Shown here piece after piece: positions 29,563 through 38,195 of a DNA stretch of 64,000 nucleotides. Position numbers and translations under genes: made by a program. Position 1 is the first letter of the stretch, and every line of letters begins with the position of its first letter. Where the stretch lies: positions 2,422,538 through 2,486,537 of the forward strand of contig WLWN01000001.1 of the NCBI GenBank assembly GCA_012103575.1. Direction: 5' to 3'. The notes under the pieces are model-generated. The model did not search any database, was not told where the DNA came from, and saw only the letters and a program-made list of their open reading frames with translations. Source of the DNA: Kiritimatiellia bacterium. Lineage in GTDB: Bacteria; Verrucomicrobiota; Kiritimatiellia; WLWN01.

Positions 29563-31149
29563 TTTTTGCTTCCGATTCTTTTTTCGATTCGGGAGGGATG
29601 AGGTACAAATAATCTGAACCAAGGACTTGGAGTGGATCTTTAATGGTGCCTTTGAGAGAAAACCACGAGGTTCGAAATACAGCAGGTTGGTTTTGATCAT
29701 GGAAAATACTTACGGTTCGGACCGCCTCAGAATCTAAAGCCCTTAAAATTATCTTTTCTAAACGTCTTTTTTCTCCTACCAGCGTAGTCGCAAAATCGAT
29801 GACTGCCGAAGCGATATTTCGTTCCACAAAAAATTGACGGTCGGCATCAATCTCTACTTCCCGTTTCTGAAAGGGCGACACAAGAGAAACAACTCCGTCT
29901 TTCGAACTAAGCCAACGATCTGTTTCCAATGGCACCCGAATGGTAGGGCCGTTACGAATACTCCAGCGTAGTTGATACTCATATTCAGTCCACGCCTCAC
30001 TTTTTATGCCTAATCGAGGAAACGAAACCTCTTGGATGGTCTGGCCTTGCTGAACGGATTCATGCGTAAAGATCAAAGGGTCTGGCGTGAAATCCGGATG
30101 TTTATCCCCATACTTTTTGCGGAAATTGACCGAAACCGCATTGAGCACTTGCTGGAACGAGTCAATATATTCGCTGTCGATTTGAAAGTGGACGGTTCGG
30201 AATTGGAAAACAGGATCCGCTAAATTCACGATGCGGAAGTAGCGAGGATCTTCGCCGAACGCCTCATAAAGCCCCCCCAAATTACCGGTCGTATCCACGG
30301 GAACTTTAATCGTTGTGCTCTTGCTTAAATTAAGTTTGAACACATTTCTTTGGATATCTTTACGATTTTTTAACACATAACTGGTTATCGGAAAAATATT
30401 TTGTATTCTGGGCCCCGCCAAATACCCGAGAAAACCAACCACGCTTTTGCCGGCCTCGTATTTGTTTTGATTCAACAGCCTTTTCACGCGCAGGATTTTT
30501 GGCCCAACCGGTTTCATGGTTAAACATCAGATCGGTTAACTTATCTGTAACAATCTGAAGGATTCTGTCCACATCTGAGGTTTTGATGCCTAACCCTTGA
30601 CTACGATCCGTCACTTCAATCTTCAGGTCTCCTGTCCGTTGTAAATCATCAACGATGTCTCGTACTTAGTGTTTGGTATATCGGTCTTGAGAATTGGTGA
30701 TTTCGCTAAAATGGGTATAGATCGTCGAACTATCTGCTGTTACTTTTGCATTATAAGCCTTTACCTTGGCTTCGTAATAGGCATGGACTGATATCGACAC
30801 GTCAGAAGCGGGCCCTTTAAAACTATCCCATAATAAAGTGGCGCCCTCCTGGTTCAATAAGGCGGCTACAGCTGCCTTGGAACCCGGTAATAAGGGCGCT
30901 TTTCCCGAAGAAACCACACTGCGAGTAAAGCCTCCTTCCCTCTCATCGGAAAGGACGGCGGATATCATTTCGAAAGAGCCGACCCCCTCTGCGCCATCTT
31001 CTATCGCCTCCATGAGATCAACCGGTCCAGCGATCCGAGCGCCAGGTACCTTTTCCCCTAATTCTTTCTCGAGCCCGCCAAGAACATTGGTCGGCAAAGA
31101 AAATTCGACCAACGCATGAAAAAGTCCACCGTGCGTGCCGTTTTGACCT
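29552..31149 (-). pseudogene. secreted paralog alpha, 5' truncated by IS1380
   Basis: The frame enters from the IS1380 end as GTHGGLFHALVEFSLPTN, matching the GGxLHFLVxY segment of the paralogs, so the signal peptide and about 60 residues are lost. TRSVVSSGKAPLLPGSKAA follows. An in-frame TAA occurs after DRYTKH near 30666. A frameshift near 30370 leads to FGEDPRYFRIVNLADPVFQF, YEYQLRWSIRNGP and the end LGSDYLYLIPP. It has the same domain order as beta and gamma. First in the surviving tandem array. Confidence 0.72.
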
Positions 31150-31152
31150 ACA

Positions 31153-32811
31153 CCTGAATCCGTCAGATAAAATCTGACGATTTTTCATTACCTGTTGGGC
31201 TAAAGCGGGGAGGATACCCGTATTCAAACAAACAACCCCACCCCAACAGGTGTGTATATGAAACAATATAAAATAAAGACTGGCAAGAGCGAACTCAACA
31301 GCACAAGCGGAAATCATCTTTGCGGCCTGCTGCTTGAGGATCATGCTCAACGGATTCTTCCCTCCAATTTTTAACCACGCCGCTCCGATGCGATCTCTGA
31401 TCGGGAGATCCTCCTTACCCAGATCGGCTTACTTTGCAACGGTCGAACCGATTTCAATGATATCGACCTGTACCGGGGTGATGAGATTTTTACGAATGCC
31501 TTTGGACTTAAAAAGGGGAGTTAAAAAGGTAGCCTCTGAGCCGGTGTTCCGATGTCGTTCCGACGACCTGCCCCCAGCCAGAACCCATGTGGGGCTACGC
31601 AAACTCAACACCGAACTTCTTTCCTCGGGCCCCTTTGGCTAGGTAGATGTCGAAGGGCTTGATCTTGTTCCCGTCGATATCGATGTGAGCCCTTTGGATC
31701 ACTCAGGCTCTTCGAAAGAAGGCGTTTCCTACACCTAGAAGGGCCATGATGGTTACGCCCCGATATTTGCCTATGTGGGCACTCAAGGTCACATACTTGA
31801 GTGCGAACTTCGACCCGGTAAACAACATTGTCAGTCGGGAACGACCGCGTTTATTGCCCGCAGCGTTGAAACGCTCCAAACCCTGGGCCTGGGTGGAAAA
31901 TGTTTGCTTCGGCTTGATAGTGGCAACGCTGCGGCCGATAACTTCGACGCTTTTGGGGATCATTATTTTATCGTAAAGCGAAATCCTCACCGCGAATGTC
32001 CTGAACAAATGCTGGCCCTTGCACGCCGAGTTGGAGACAAACAAGACAGTCGTGAAGGCAAGAACGTTTACACAGGCTTTTTCGATCATTTCCATCCCGG
32101 TGGTGACCAAAACCGCCCTTGTGTCCCGGTGGCCTTCGAAGTGATTGAACGCACCATCGATATCGATGGTCAGAAACTTCTGGTTCCTAAACTTGAGGTG
32201 AACACCTGGTGGACGAACCTCTCTTGTCGTGCCAAGACCGTGCTAGATCTCTATCATGGACATGGCCCCAGCGAGCAGTACCACAGTGAACTCAAAAGCG
32301 ATCTTGATGTTGAGCGATTGCCTTCGGGGAGACTCTGTGCCAATAAGATTATTCTGTTATGCGCCATGGTGGCCTTCAACCTATTGCGCGGTCTTGGCCA
32401 AGAGGTCATCAAACGGGCTGGGCTTGCCCCGCAGAAAATCAACATCCCGCGCTGGCGAATCAAAACGGTTCTCAAAAATATCGTTTATTGCGCGGTTCGA
32501 TTGGTCCGCCACGCCGGACGAATTGAACTTCACTTTGGCAAGCGTTGTCGCTGGTTTGAAGTGATACAAGATATTGCCCATTCCTTCGCATAGCCCTCCG
32601 TGCACCTTTAACAATACTCTAAGGCGACTGCCCAAGGAGGCTTACGCCCCAAAATGGTCAAATCAGAGTGAATCTGACCTGTACGCTCAAAAAATTCATC
32701 AGGGTGATACTTGCCGGTCCCAATCCGCCCAAAAGCGAGCATCTCAAGGAAAAAATTTTTCAACTTTTGAGCCCCAAAACGCCTTCCGAAGCGATAGCTG
32801 ACGGATTCAGG
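31153..32811 (+). mobile_element. IS1380-family element, copy 1
   Basis: 1659 bp with ends CCTGAATCCGTCAG and its complement. The left end continues into a small hairpin (CGTCAGATAAAATCTGACG). No target duplication is seen (CTACA against TTAAA), so one flank may have been rearranged. It truncates paralog alpha on its left and an Ig-like gene on its right. The transposase carries the shared lesions described for the pseudogene. Confidence 0.88.
31258..32593 (+). pseudogene. IS1380-family transposase copy 1
   Basis: DDE transposase (LLRLDSGNAAADNF for an active-site Asp, SEQYHSELKSDLDVERLPSG for the Glu region). A 13-bp tandem duplication of a TTAAAAAGG-containing unit at 31508-31529 shifts the frame. 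TAG at 31640-31642 interrupts PFG*VDVEGLDL. A second TAG lies in SYT*KGHDGY near 31736. The first two lesions are identical in all three copies; the third is shared with copy 2 only. Confidence 0.88.
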
Positions 32812-33870
32812 TTAAAGGCTGTTCCTAACTCAGGAACTACATTCCCCGGAAATTTTCCTCATTGGACCGTACAAAATATGTCGCCTGGTGGCCTTCCTGT
32901 ATCCCAACCCAAAGATGGAACGAATATTGTAACGATCGTTTTCAATGGGCCTGGTCAGTATCTTGTTAAAGCCAAGACGCTTAATTCTGAAAAAACTTTT
33001 ACGGTATACGTCATTAAAGTCGACATCAAGATGAACGGGAATGTGATTTCAGATACGACTACAGATGTCATTGTGGGTGAAGCTATTGATCTTGAAAGTG
33101 AAGTTAAGCCTACAGGGCTAGCTTTTGAGAGTAAACAGTGTAGGATCCCGGGAGTACGCGTAAAGGATTGGGTCGCATCTTTATCATCAGCGACACTAAT
33201 ATCCGTACAGCCACCTGATCTCCAGGCGTCTACCATTAAATACTACTGGGTGGATGGTGGTGACGGCCGTGTTGTAGAATACGAGGTAATAGTTGGTGGT
33301 ATTTATTGCAAGAGTGAAGTGACCTTTGAGGTTAAGAGTCCGGCATCAACAGTGACAGTAGTAACGGGCAGTGTCGCTGCTGACTCTTCGCGGTTGCATT
33401 ATGGTAATACGGCTATACCCGGCATCTCTTTCTCGCATACAATCACGGTGCCAGCTGGCTTCTCGGGCTCAACTCAGTGGGTTCAATTAGTTAATCTGTT
33501 AAGGCGTCGCAAACTGAACAATGGGACCTGGCAAAGATGGGCTGCCATTGGGTTGGACAGTAGCTATCCATACGATACTAGTATATCGACTGTGGATGTG
33601 CCTGGTACACTGTTGTTGAGTATTTACTTAGAAAAAACTGTGAATGAGAGCTTTGAGATGTACCTTATGTTCAAGCCTTCAGGTACAGACACGATATGGG
33701 TTCCTCTTAAGCGGACGGGCTGGAGTTGGTCTGGATCTGCATCTCGAAATGGAAGTGTTTGGACTCTAGACTCAAGCAGTAACCCTGCACCAACTACTAG
33801 TGACACCACAAGCCATCCGGTTTGGACCCGAAACGTTTCTGGCCAGAATCCCGAGTGGGTGGATGAATAG
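32812..33870 (+). pseudogene. Ig-like secreted protein, 5' truncated by IS1380
   Basis: 352 residues open from the IS edge to the stop. LKAVPNSGTTFPGNFPHW, NIVTIVFNGPGQYLVKAKT and FTVYVIKVDIKMNG have the look of bacterial Ig-like modules in large secreted proteins of Verrucomicrobiota-type bacteria. The start and signal peptide are missing. The frame is in register with 48 codons of IS1380 sequence, so a hybrid 400-residue ORF starts at 32668 inside the IS; this is probably accidental. No enzymatic motif is seen. Confidence 0.6.
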
Positions 33871-33913
33871 ACTTCCACGTTGATAACGCCTTTGAACCTG
33901 ATAGGAGGAACCC

Positions 33914-34075
33914 ATGCAATTGAATGATCCCGCGATAGAGGCCGTCCGAAAAATCCGTCACAAAATATCAGCTACCGATGGTCATGATATACGAAAACCG
34001 GGGAAACACTACAAGAAATATCAAGAGCAACTGAAAGCAACAGGAGAATATCGTTTCAGGGTAGGTAGGGGGTAG
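33914..34075 (+). CDS. small conserved protein (MxLNDPAI family), copy 1
   Basis: 53 residues starting MQLNDPAIEAVRKIRHKISA, preceded by TAGGAGG at good spacing. A close paralog lies at 35358-35525. The C-terminus FRVGRG runs into a G-rich tandem repeat, so the original end may be altered. Its position just before a PIN-domain gene suggests a toxin-antitoxin-linked small protein, but I cannot name the family. Soluble, mixed charge. Confidence 0.6.
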   Translation: MQLNDPAIEAVRKIRHKISATDGHDIRKPGKHYKKYQEQLKATGEYRFRVGRG

Positions 34076-34115
34076 GTAGGGGGTAGGTAGGGTCGGACAT
34101 TAAGTTATAAGTTAG
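34061..34115 (+). repeat. G-rich tandem repeat and TCGGACATTAAG repeat
   Basis: Three tandem GGTAGGTAGGG units are followed by GGTCGGACATTAAGTTATAA. The second motif recurs at 34920-34944. The motif pair brackets the PIN/antitoxin ORF. The remainder of 34116-34263 has no gene. Confidence 0.6.
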
Positions 34116-34263
34116 TAACGGGGCCCCGTTCACCAGGATGGACCCAAGCACGGGGCGAACAAATCTGTCCGGTCGTGGCCTGATTGATCTAATTGAAGGA
34201 ATGAGTCGCTATTACGATTCAATTTGACCAAGGTAGCAAACAATATTAAAATTTACGTTATAG

Positions 34264-34899
34264 ATGAAAGAAAAAGTATACCTAGATGCAACCATACCGA
34301 GTTTCTACTATGATGATCGGTTCTCTGTAAAGCTTCTGACCGAAGAAACAAAGCGGTGGTGGGACATTGAATCTGTGAATTACGATGTATGGATTTCGGA
34401 GGCCGTTATTCAAGAAGTCAGCCAGGGCGACTATCCGCAAAAAGAAGATGCACTGCTGTTTGTAGAACAACTTCAAACTTTAAATCCTGTAGCCGACGTT
34501 GAAGAAATTGCAGCTTACTATATCGAAAATTACGTGATGCCAAAATCGTTAATCGGTGATGCCGTGCATTTAGCCTACGCATCATTCTACAATATGGAGT
34601 ATCTACTTACCTGGAATTGTAATCATTATAATGAATGGGAAGCTTGGTCTTTCCACGCCAGAGATAGTAACGCCGCTTCAAATGTTTACGGAGGACACCT
34701 CATGATACTAAACGAAGCACTTAAACAAAAATATAGGGTTCAAAAACGGCTATCTGAGTCTGCCACGGACATGCATGATTACTTTGAGAAATCTCATAGT
34801 ACAGCGCTGGAAGCTCTAGAAAAAATAGGAGCTAAACCCAATTATAAAGCTTTACCCACAATAAACGGGCAGAGGAGAAGGGTCGAGGGTCGGACATAG
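34264..34899 (+). CDS. PIN-domain toxin fragment fused to antitoxin-like ORF
   Basis: The first 120 residues are a PIN nuclease: VYLDATIPSFYYDD (first Asp), ISEAVIQEVSQGDYPQK, and MPKSLIGDAVHLAYASF (later acidic residue), ending TWNCNH. The usual PIN C-terminus is missing. After NEWEAWSFHARDSN the frame continues into what looks like the partner gene: GGAGG then ATG at 34702 starts MILNEALKQKYRVQKRLSES, a small antitoxin-like protein. A deletion has probably fused two genes of one module. The last residues (NGQRRRVEGRT) come from a repeat. It may be nonfunctional or a fused toxin-antitoxin. Confidence 0.6.
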   Translation: MKEKVYLDATIPSFYYDDRFSVKLLTEETKRWWDIESVNYDVWISEAVIQEVSQGDYPQKEDALLFVEQLQTLNPVADVEEIAAYYIENYVMPKSLIGDAVHLAYASFYNMEYLLTWNCNHYNEWEAWSFHARDSNAASNVYGGHLMILNEALKQKYRVQKRLSESATDMHDYFEKSHSTALEALEKIGAKPNYKALPTINGQRRRVEGRT

Positions 34900-34984
34900 G
34901 GGAGGAGGCAGGGGGGGGGAAGGTCGGACATTAAGTTATAAGTTAAAGATTTGATATCGGGAGAAAAAATTATAGACTCGTCAA

Positions 34985-35254
34985 ATGGGAAGATCTCTGC
35001 GGATAGTCTATGAAGGAGCCGTTTACCACGTAACGGTTCGGGGTATAGTGCGGCGCGATCTTTTTCAGGATGATCGAGATCGTAGAAGGGTTAGGCTGAA
35101 AAGATTGAGAAAAAAAGAGTTTAGAAGTTGTACAGGAAAGAGCAGAAAAGTGATGGAAGAAGTGACCCGATTTAGGGGCATAGAATGGGGGCTATACCAA
35201 AAACGGAACGGTCCGATGGTTTTAAAGGTCACGGCCGTATGTGCGTTATCGTGA
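34985..35254 (+). pseudogene. REP-associated tyrosine transposase (Y1_Tnp) fragment
   Basis: MGRSLRIVYEGAVYHVTVRG then RRDLFQDDRDRRR is the standard N-terminus of RAYT/Y1 transposases. The HUH motif and the rest of the catalytic domain are gone; the following frame is unrelated. The TCGGACATTAAG repeat upstream may have been a RAYT substrate. Confidence 0.65.
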
Positions 35255-35357
35255 GGACAGTCTTGAATCAGGTGTGAGAAAAGGGCTATATTATCGCGAT
35301 GAAACAGTTCGTTTATATAGAAACTACGATCCGCAAGTATCTATATAGGAGGAGCCC

Positions 35358-35525
35358 ATGAAATTGAATGATCCCGCGATAGACGCTGTCCGAAAAATCC
35401 GTCACAAAATATCAGCTGCCTGTGGTCATGATATACGAAAACTGGGGGAACATCAAGAGCAACTGAAAGCAACAGGAGAATACCGTTTCAGCAATGAATC
35501 GTCAATAGATGGTGGCTGCGGGTGA
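35358..35525 (+). CDS. small conserved protein (MxLNDPAI family), copy 2
   Basis: 55 residues starting MKLNDPAIDAVRKIRHKISA after AGGAGG; about 80% alike over the first 45 residues to the ORF at 33914. HDIRKLGEHQEQLKATGEYRF shows a 4-codon deletion relative to copy 1. No partner toxin follows; MITE C lies 69 bp downstream. Function unknown. Confidence 0.6.
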   Translation: MKLNDPAIDAVRKIRHKISAACGHDIRKLGEHQEQLKATGEYRFSNESSIDGGCG

Positions 35526-35594
35526 AGGAAGAGGGGCGTGTTGCCAAGCATAGGTTCAGCTGTTATGAATGCTCGCACGTAATACGTTAATGTA

Positions 35595-35757
35595 CCTAGA
35601 TCCGTCAGTTAAACGTGGGATTTCTGTGCGAATGCTTTGGAGGCAAAAGGTTGCAAAAAAGCCTCGACGCACCCGCTGGGTGCGTCGAGGCTTTTTTGTA
35701 ATTCCTTTTGGCCTAAATGTTTCGTGCAGAAAACCGCGTTTAACTGACGGATCCAGG
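35595..35757. mobile_element. MITE copy C (163 bp), upstream of purD
   Basis: Ends CCTAGATCCGTCAG (one change) and complement. The central hairpin is perfect here: AAAAAAGCCTCGACGCACCC, a 3-nt loop, and the full complement ending in TTTTTT, an excellent bidirectional intrinsic terminator. No target duplication is seen. It sits 55 bp before purD and should block read-through into the nucleotide cluster. Confidence 0.9.
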
Positions 35758-35812
35758 TCTTTTGTTTTGTCGGTAGTTCAACTCATACTTTTTGTCGAAA
35801 GAATAAACCAGC

Positions 35813-37063
35813 ATGAAAATTTTGCTTACAGGAAAAGGTGGACGAGAACATGCATTGGCACACGCCCTGCACCGTTCTCCTTCTAACCCCACAATCTATG
35901 CTTATCCAGGCAATGACGGAATGGCATCCTTTGTTCAAGACATACAGGTACCAGACATAGACACCCTCATCGATTGGATGACAGAACAGCAAATTGATCT
36001 ATGTGTAGCAGGGGAAGAAAGCTATCTTGCAGTGGGATTGGCCGACAAATGTACCCAAGCAGGTATTCGTGTTTGGGGCCCTGTTCAAAGATCTGCTCAA
36101 CTTGAATCGAGCAAAATTTTTGCTAAAGAATTTATGAACCGACATCAAATACCTACTGCATCCTACACGGTGGCCGCTTCTTCTGAGGAAGTTCGCGCAG
36201 CGATTACCGAATATCCATGTGTATTGAAATATGATGGTCTTGCCGCCGGCAAGGGCGTTTCTGTTTGTACGGATCAAGAACAAGTTGATGCCTTTATCGA
36301 AAGTGTGTTTGAGAACAACCAATTTGGCCAAGGCCTCGTAATCGTTGAACAATGTTTAGAAGGCCAAGAACTCTCTATCATTTGCGCGGTTACAAATGGG
36401 ACCTATCAATGGTTTACTCCAGCGCGAGATTATAAGCGACAACTCGATGGTGACCAAGGCCCCAATACCGGAGGCATGGGCGCGGTCTCATCGCAGGCAT
36501 TGATGCCTCCAGAACAGCTATCTGAGATTGAACAACATATCATCAAGCCTGTCGTAGAGGGGTTCATCAAGGAGAAGATGCTTTACCGTGGATTTCTATA
36601 TTTTGGACTTATGTTAACAAAACAGGGCGCCCGTGTTCTCGAATTTAATTGCCGTTTTGGCGACCCTGAAGCACAAGCTATTCTCCCGCTTGTGGACGGT
36701 GATTTAGCAACCTATTTATATGAGGCCGCCAATGGAGACTTACGACCAGATCTTATACACATGAATGATGCCTGGAGCCTATGCCTGGTTCTCGCCTCAA
36801 AAGACTATCCCTATCGTTCAGACTATGGACAAGTTATTACGGGCTTAGATATGATTAAACACGCGTACATTTATCATGCAGGAACAGAAAAAAATAATCA
36901 TGAACAATACATCGTGAATGGAGGCCGTGTACTTTCTCTTGTTTGCAGGGGAGAAAGTCTTGAACAAACACGAATAACCGCTTATACAGAGATTGAAAAA
37001 GTTACATTTAAAGGCGCCCAATATAGAAAAGATATTGGCCGACTTCATTTTGAAAAAGGATAA
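35813..37063 (+). CDS. purD: phosphoribosylamine-glycine ligase
   Basis: ATP-grasp enzyme making glycinamide ribonucleotide in purine synthesis. 416 residues, family length. MKILLTGKGGREHALAHAL at the N-terminus, VLKYDGLAAGKGV and EFNCRFGDPEAQ are diagnostic. First gene of the nucleotide cluster. A possible promoter (TTGTTT, 18 bp, TACTTT) lies between MITE C and the start, but this is weak. No strong ribosome binding site is seen before the ATG. Confidence 0.95.
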   Translation: MKILLTGKGGREHALAHALHRSPSNPTIYAYPGNDGMASFVQDIQVPDIDTLIDWMTEQQIDLCVAGEESYLAVGLADKCTQAGIRVWGPVQRSAQLESSKIFAKEFMNRHQIPTASYTVAASSEEVRAAITEYPCVLKYDGLAAGKGVSVCTDQEQVDAFIESVFENNQFGQGLVIVEQCLEGQELSIICAVTNGTYQWFTPARDYKRQLDGDQGPNTGGMGAVSSQALMPPEQLSEIEQHIIKPVVEGFIKEKMLYRGFLYFGLMLTKQGARVLEFNCRFGDPEAQAILPLVDGDLATYLYEAANGDLRPDLIHMNDAWSLCLVLASKDYPYRSDYGQVITGLDMIKHAYIYHAGTEKNNHEQYIVNGGRVLSLVCRGESLEQTRITAYTEIEKVTFKGAQYRKDIGRLHFEKG

Positions 37064-37096
37064 AACCGATATAACGTGGTAACGGCTAGCCATCAC

Positions 37097-37196
37097 GAAG
37101 AAAAGCGGTAGCAAGCGATTGCACTCCATACACCATGGCAACCAATATGGAGTGTGGTGACTTGTCACTGCTTTTCTTCCACGCAGCTTGCTGCGT
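37097..37196. repeat. long palindromic intergenic repeat between purD and purE
   Basis: Arms of about 33 nt (GAAGAAAAGCGGTAGCAAGC against TGTCACTGCTTTTCTTC) flank CACCATGGCAACCAA, forming a long hairpin, followed by ACGCAGCTTGCTGCGT. One arm recurs at 40476-40509 between pyrC and pyrF. It is transcribed within the operon, so an RNA processing or stability role is possible. Confidence 0.65.
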
Positions 37197-37224
37197 AGAG
37201 CTATGCAACAGAAATAGGAGAATC

Positions 37225-37632
37225 ATGAAAGTCATCATTTTATATGGAAGCGAAAACGATAAAAACTTTCTTCAAATAGGCAAAGATTACCTGAACCAAG
37301 AACAGATCCCGTTCGAAGAAAAAGTATTGTCCGTTCATCGAAACTTTGACGAACTCATCGTTTATTTAAAGGATGTTCAAAGCCAAAACGAAAAAGTCGT
37401 CTTTATTGCCGCAGCGGGGTTATCCGCTGCTTTACCAGGTGTTGTGGCCGTAAAAGTGGATGCCCCTGTCATCGGTGTCCCCGTACCAGGAGGGCCTCTG
37501 AATGGAATCGATGCGCTCCTTTCTATTGCTCAGGTGCCCGGTGACGTCCCTGTTGTAACGGTTGGACTCCATAAAAAAGCGCCGCTCAATGCATGTATGT
37601 ATGCGCATAAGATACTGAAAATGGGTGAATAA
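37225..37632 (+). CDS. purE: 5-(carboxyamino)imidazole ribonucleotide mutase PurE
   Basis: Purine biosynthesis, forming CAIR. The start ATG 37225 follows TAGGAG and gives MKVIILYGSENDKNF, the N-terminal GSxSD equivalent. LSVHRNFDEL corresponds to the SAHR loop. FIAAAGLSAALPGVVA and VIGVPVPGG match PurE. An upstream start at 37135 would add 30 residues from the palindromic repeat and is rejected. 135 residues is shorter than the usual 160. No purK partner is adjacent, so it might be the class II AIR carboxylase. Confidence 0.88.
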   Translation: MKVIILYGSENDKNFLQIGKDYLNQEQIPFEEKVLSVHRNFDELIVYLKDVQSQNEKVVFIAAAGLSAALPGVVAVKVDAPVIGVPVPGGPLNGIDALLSIAQVPGDVPVVTVGLHKKAPLNACMYAHKILKMGE

Positions 37633-37637
37633 AAAAG

Positions 37638-38195
37638 ATGTCAGAACCATCTCTATCTAAAACGCACATACTGGATGAAAAGGATATCAATCATAAGCTC
37701 CGTCGAATCGCCTCTGAGATCCTTGAACAACATCCCAAAACGCCTTTAGCATTTGTGGGGATTCATACGCGTGGTGTTATCGTTGCTGATCGTATCTATA
37801 ATGTACTTATAGAAGATCGTAAAGAAATGGTTAAAGGATCCCTTGATATTTCACTGTATCGGGATGATTTAGATAATCTGGGATCTATCCCTTCTATCAA
37901 AAATTCGGATTTGCCGTTTGAAATAGAAGGAGCGACGGTCATTCTTTTCGATGACGTTCTTTTCACGGGAAGAACCATTCGTGCAGCTATCAATGTATTA
38001 ACCGATTATGGTCGACCGGCGAAGATTGAACTCGCCGTCCTTATTGACCGAGGAAATAGAGAACTTCCTATTGCGCCAAATTATACTGGACACACGATCC
38101 AAACGTCAAAAAAGGAACATATTTGTTCTCATTTCCACGAAATAGATGACGAAGAAGGCGTGTATAAACTGATAAACTCAGAACGAGCCTCATGA
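37638..38195 (+). CDS. pyrR: PyrR bifunctional regulator / uracil phosphoribosyltransferase
   Basis: 185 residues. PRPP motif VILFDDVLFTGRTIRAA and FVGIHTRGVIVADRI are characteristic. PyrR binds pyr mRNA leaders in a UMP-dependent manner and often has UPRT activity. It begins 5 bp after purE and its stop overlaps pyrB (ATGA), so it is co-translated with the pyr genes it would control. I did not identify a PyrR-binding leader with confidence. Confidence 0.93.
   Translation: MSEPSLSKTHILDEKDINHKLRRIASEILEQHPKTPLAFVGIHTRGVIVADRIYNVLIEDRKEMVKGSLDISLYRDDLDNLGSIPSIKNSDLPFEIEGATVILFDDVLFTGRTIRAAINVLTDYGRPAKIELAVLIDRGNRELPIAPNYTGHTIQTSKKEHICSHFHEIDDEEGVYKLINSERAS

Noticed and set aside
31703..32110. 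135-codon antisense ORF, repeated at 48359-48766 and 54272-54679
   Set aside because: It lies opposite the IS1380 transposase in all three copies; conservation follows from DNA identity of the IS and there is no ribosome binding site or domain.
32668..33870. 400-residue protein starting inside IS1380
   Set aside because: The first 48 codons are IS sequence; the host part is a truncated gene that happens to be in register.
34061..34095. G-rich tandem repeat as a regulatory G-quadruplex
   Set aside because: Runs of three or more G are too few and irregular, and nothing ties the position to a promoter.
35255..35345. Rhs-like tail (LYYRDETVRLYRNYDPQVS)
   Set aside because: Too short and without the rest of an Rhs core; resemblance may be chance.
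37135..37224. N-terminal extension of PurE
   Set aside because: The extension is encoded by a palindromic repeat, while ATG 37225 has a ribosome binding site and gives the family N-terminus.
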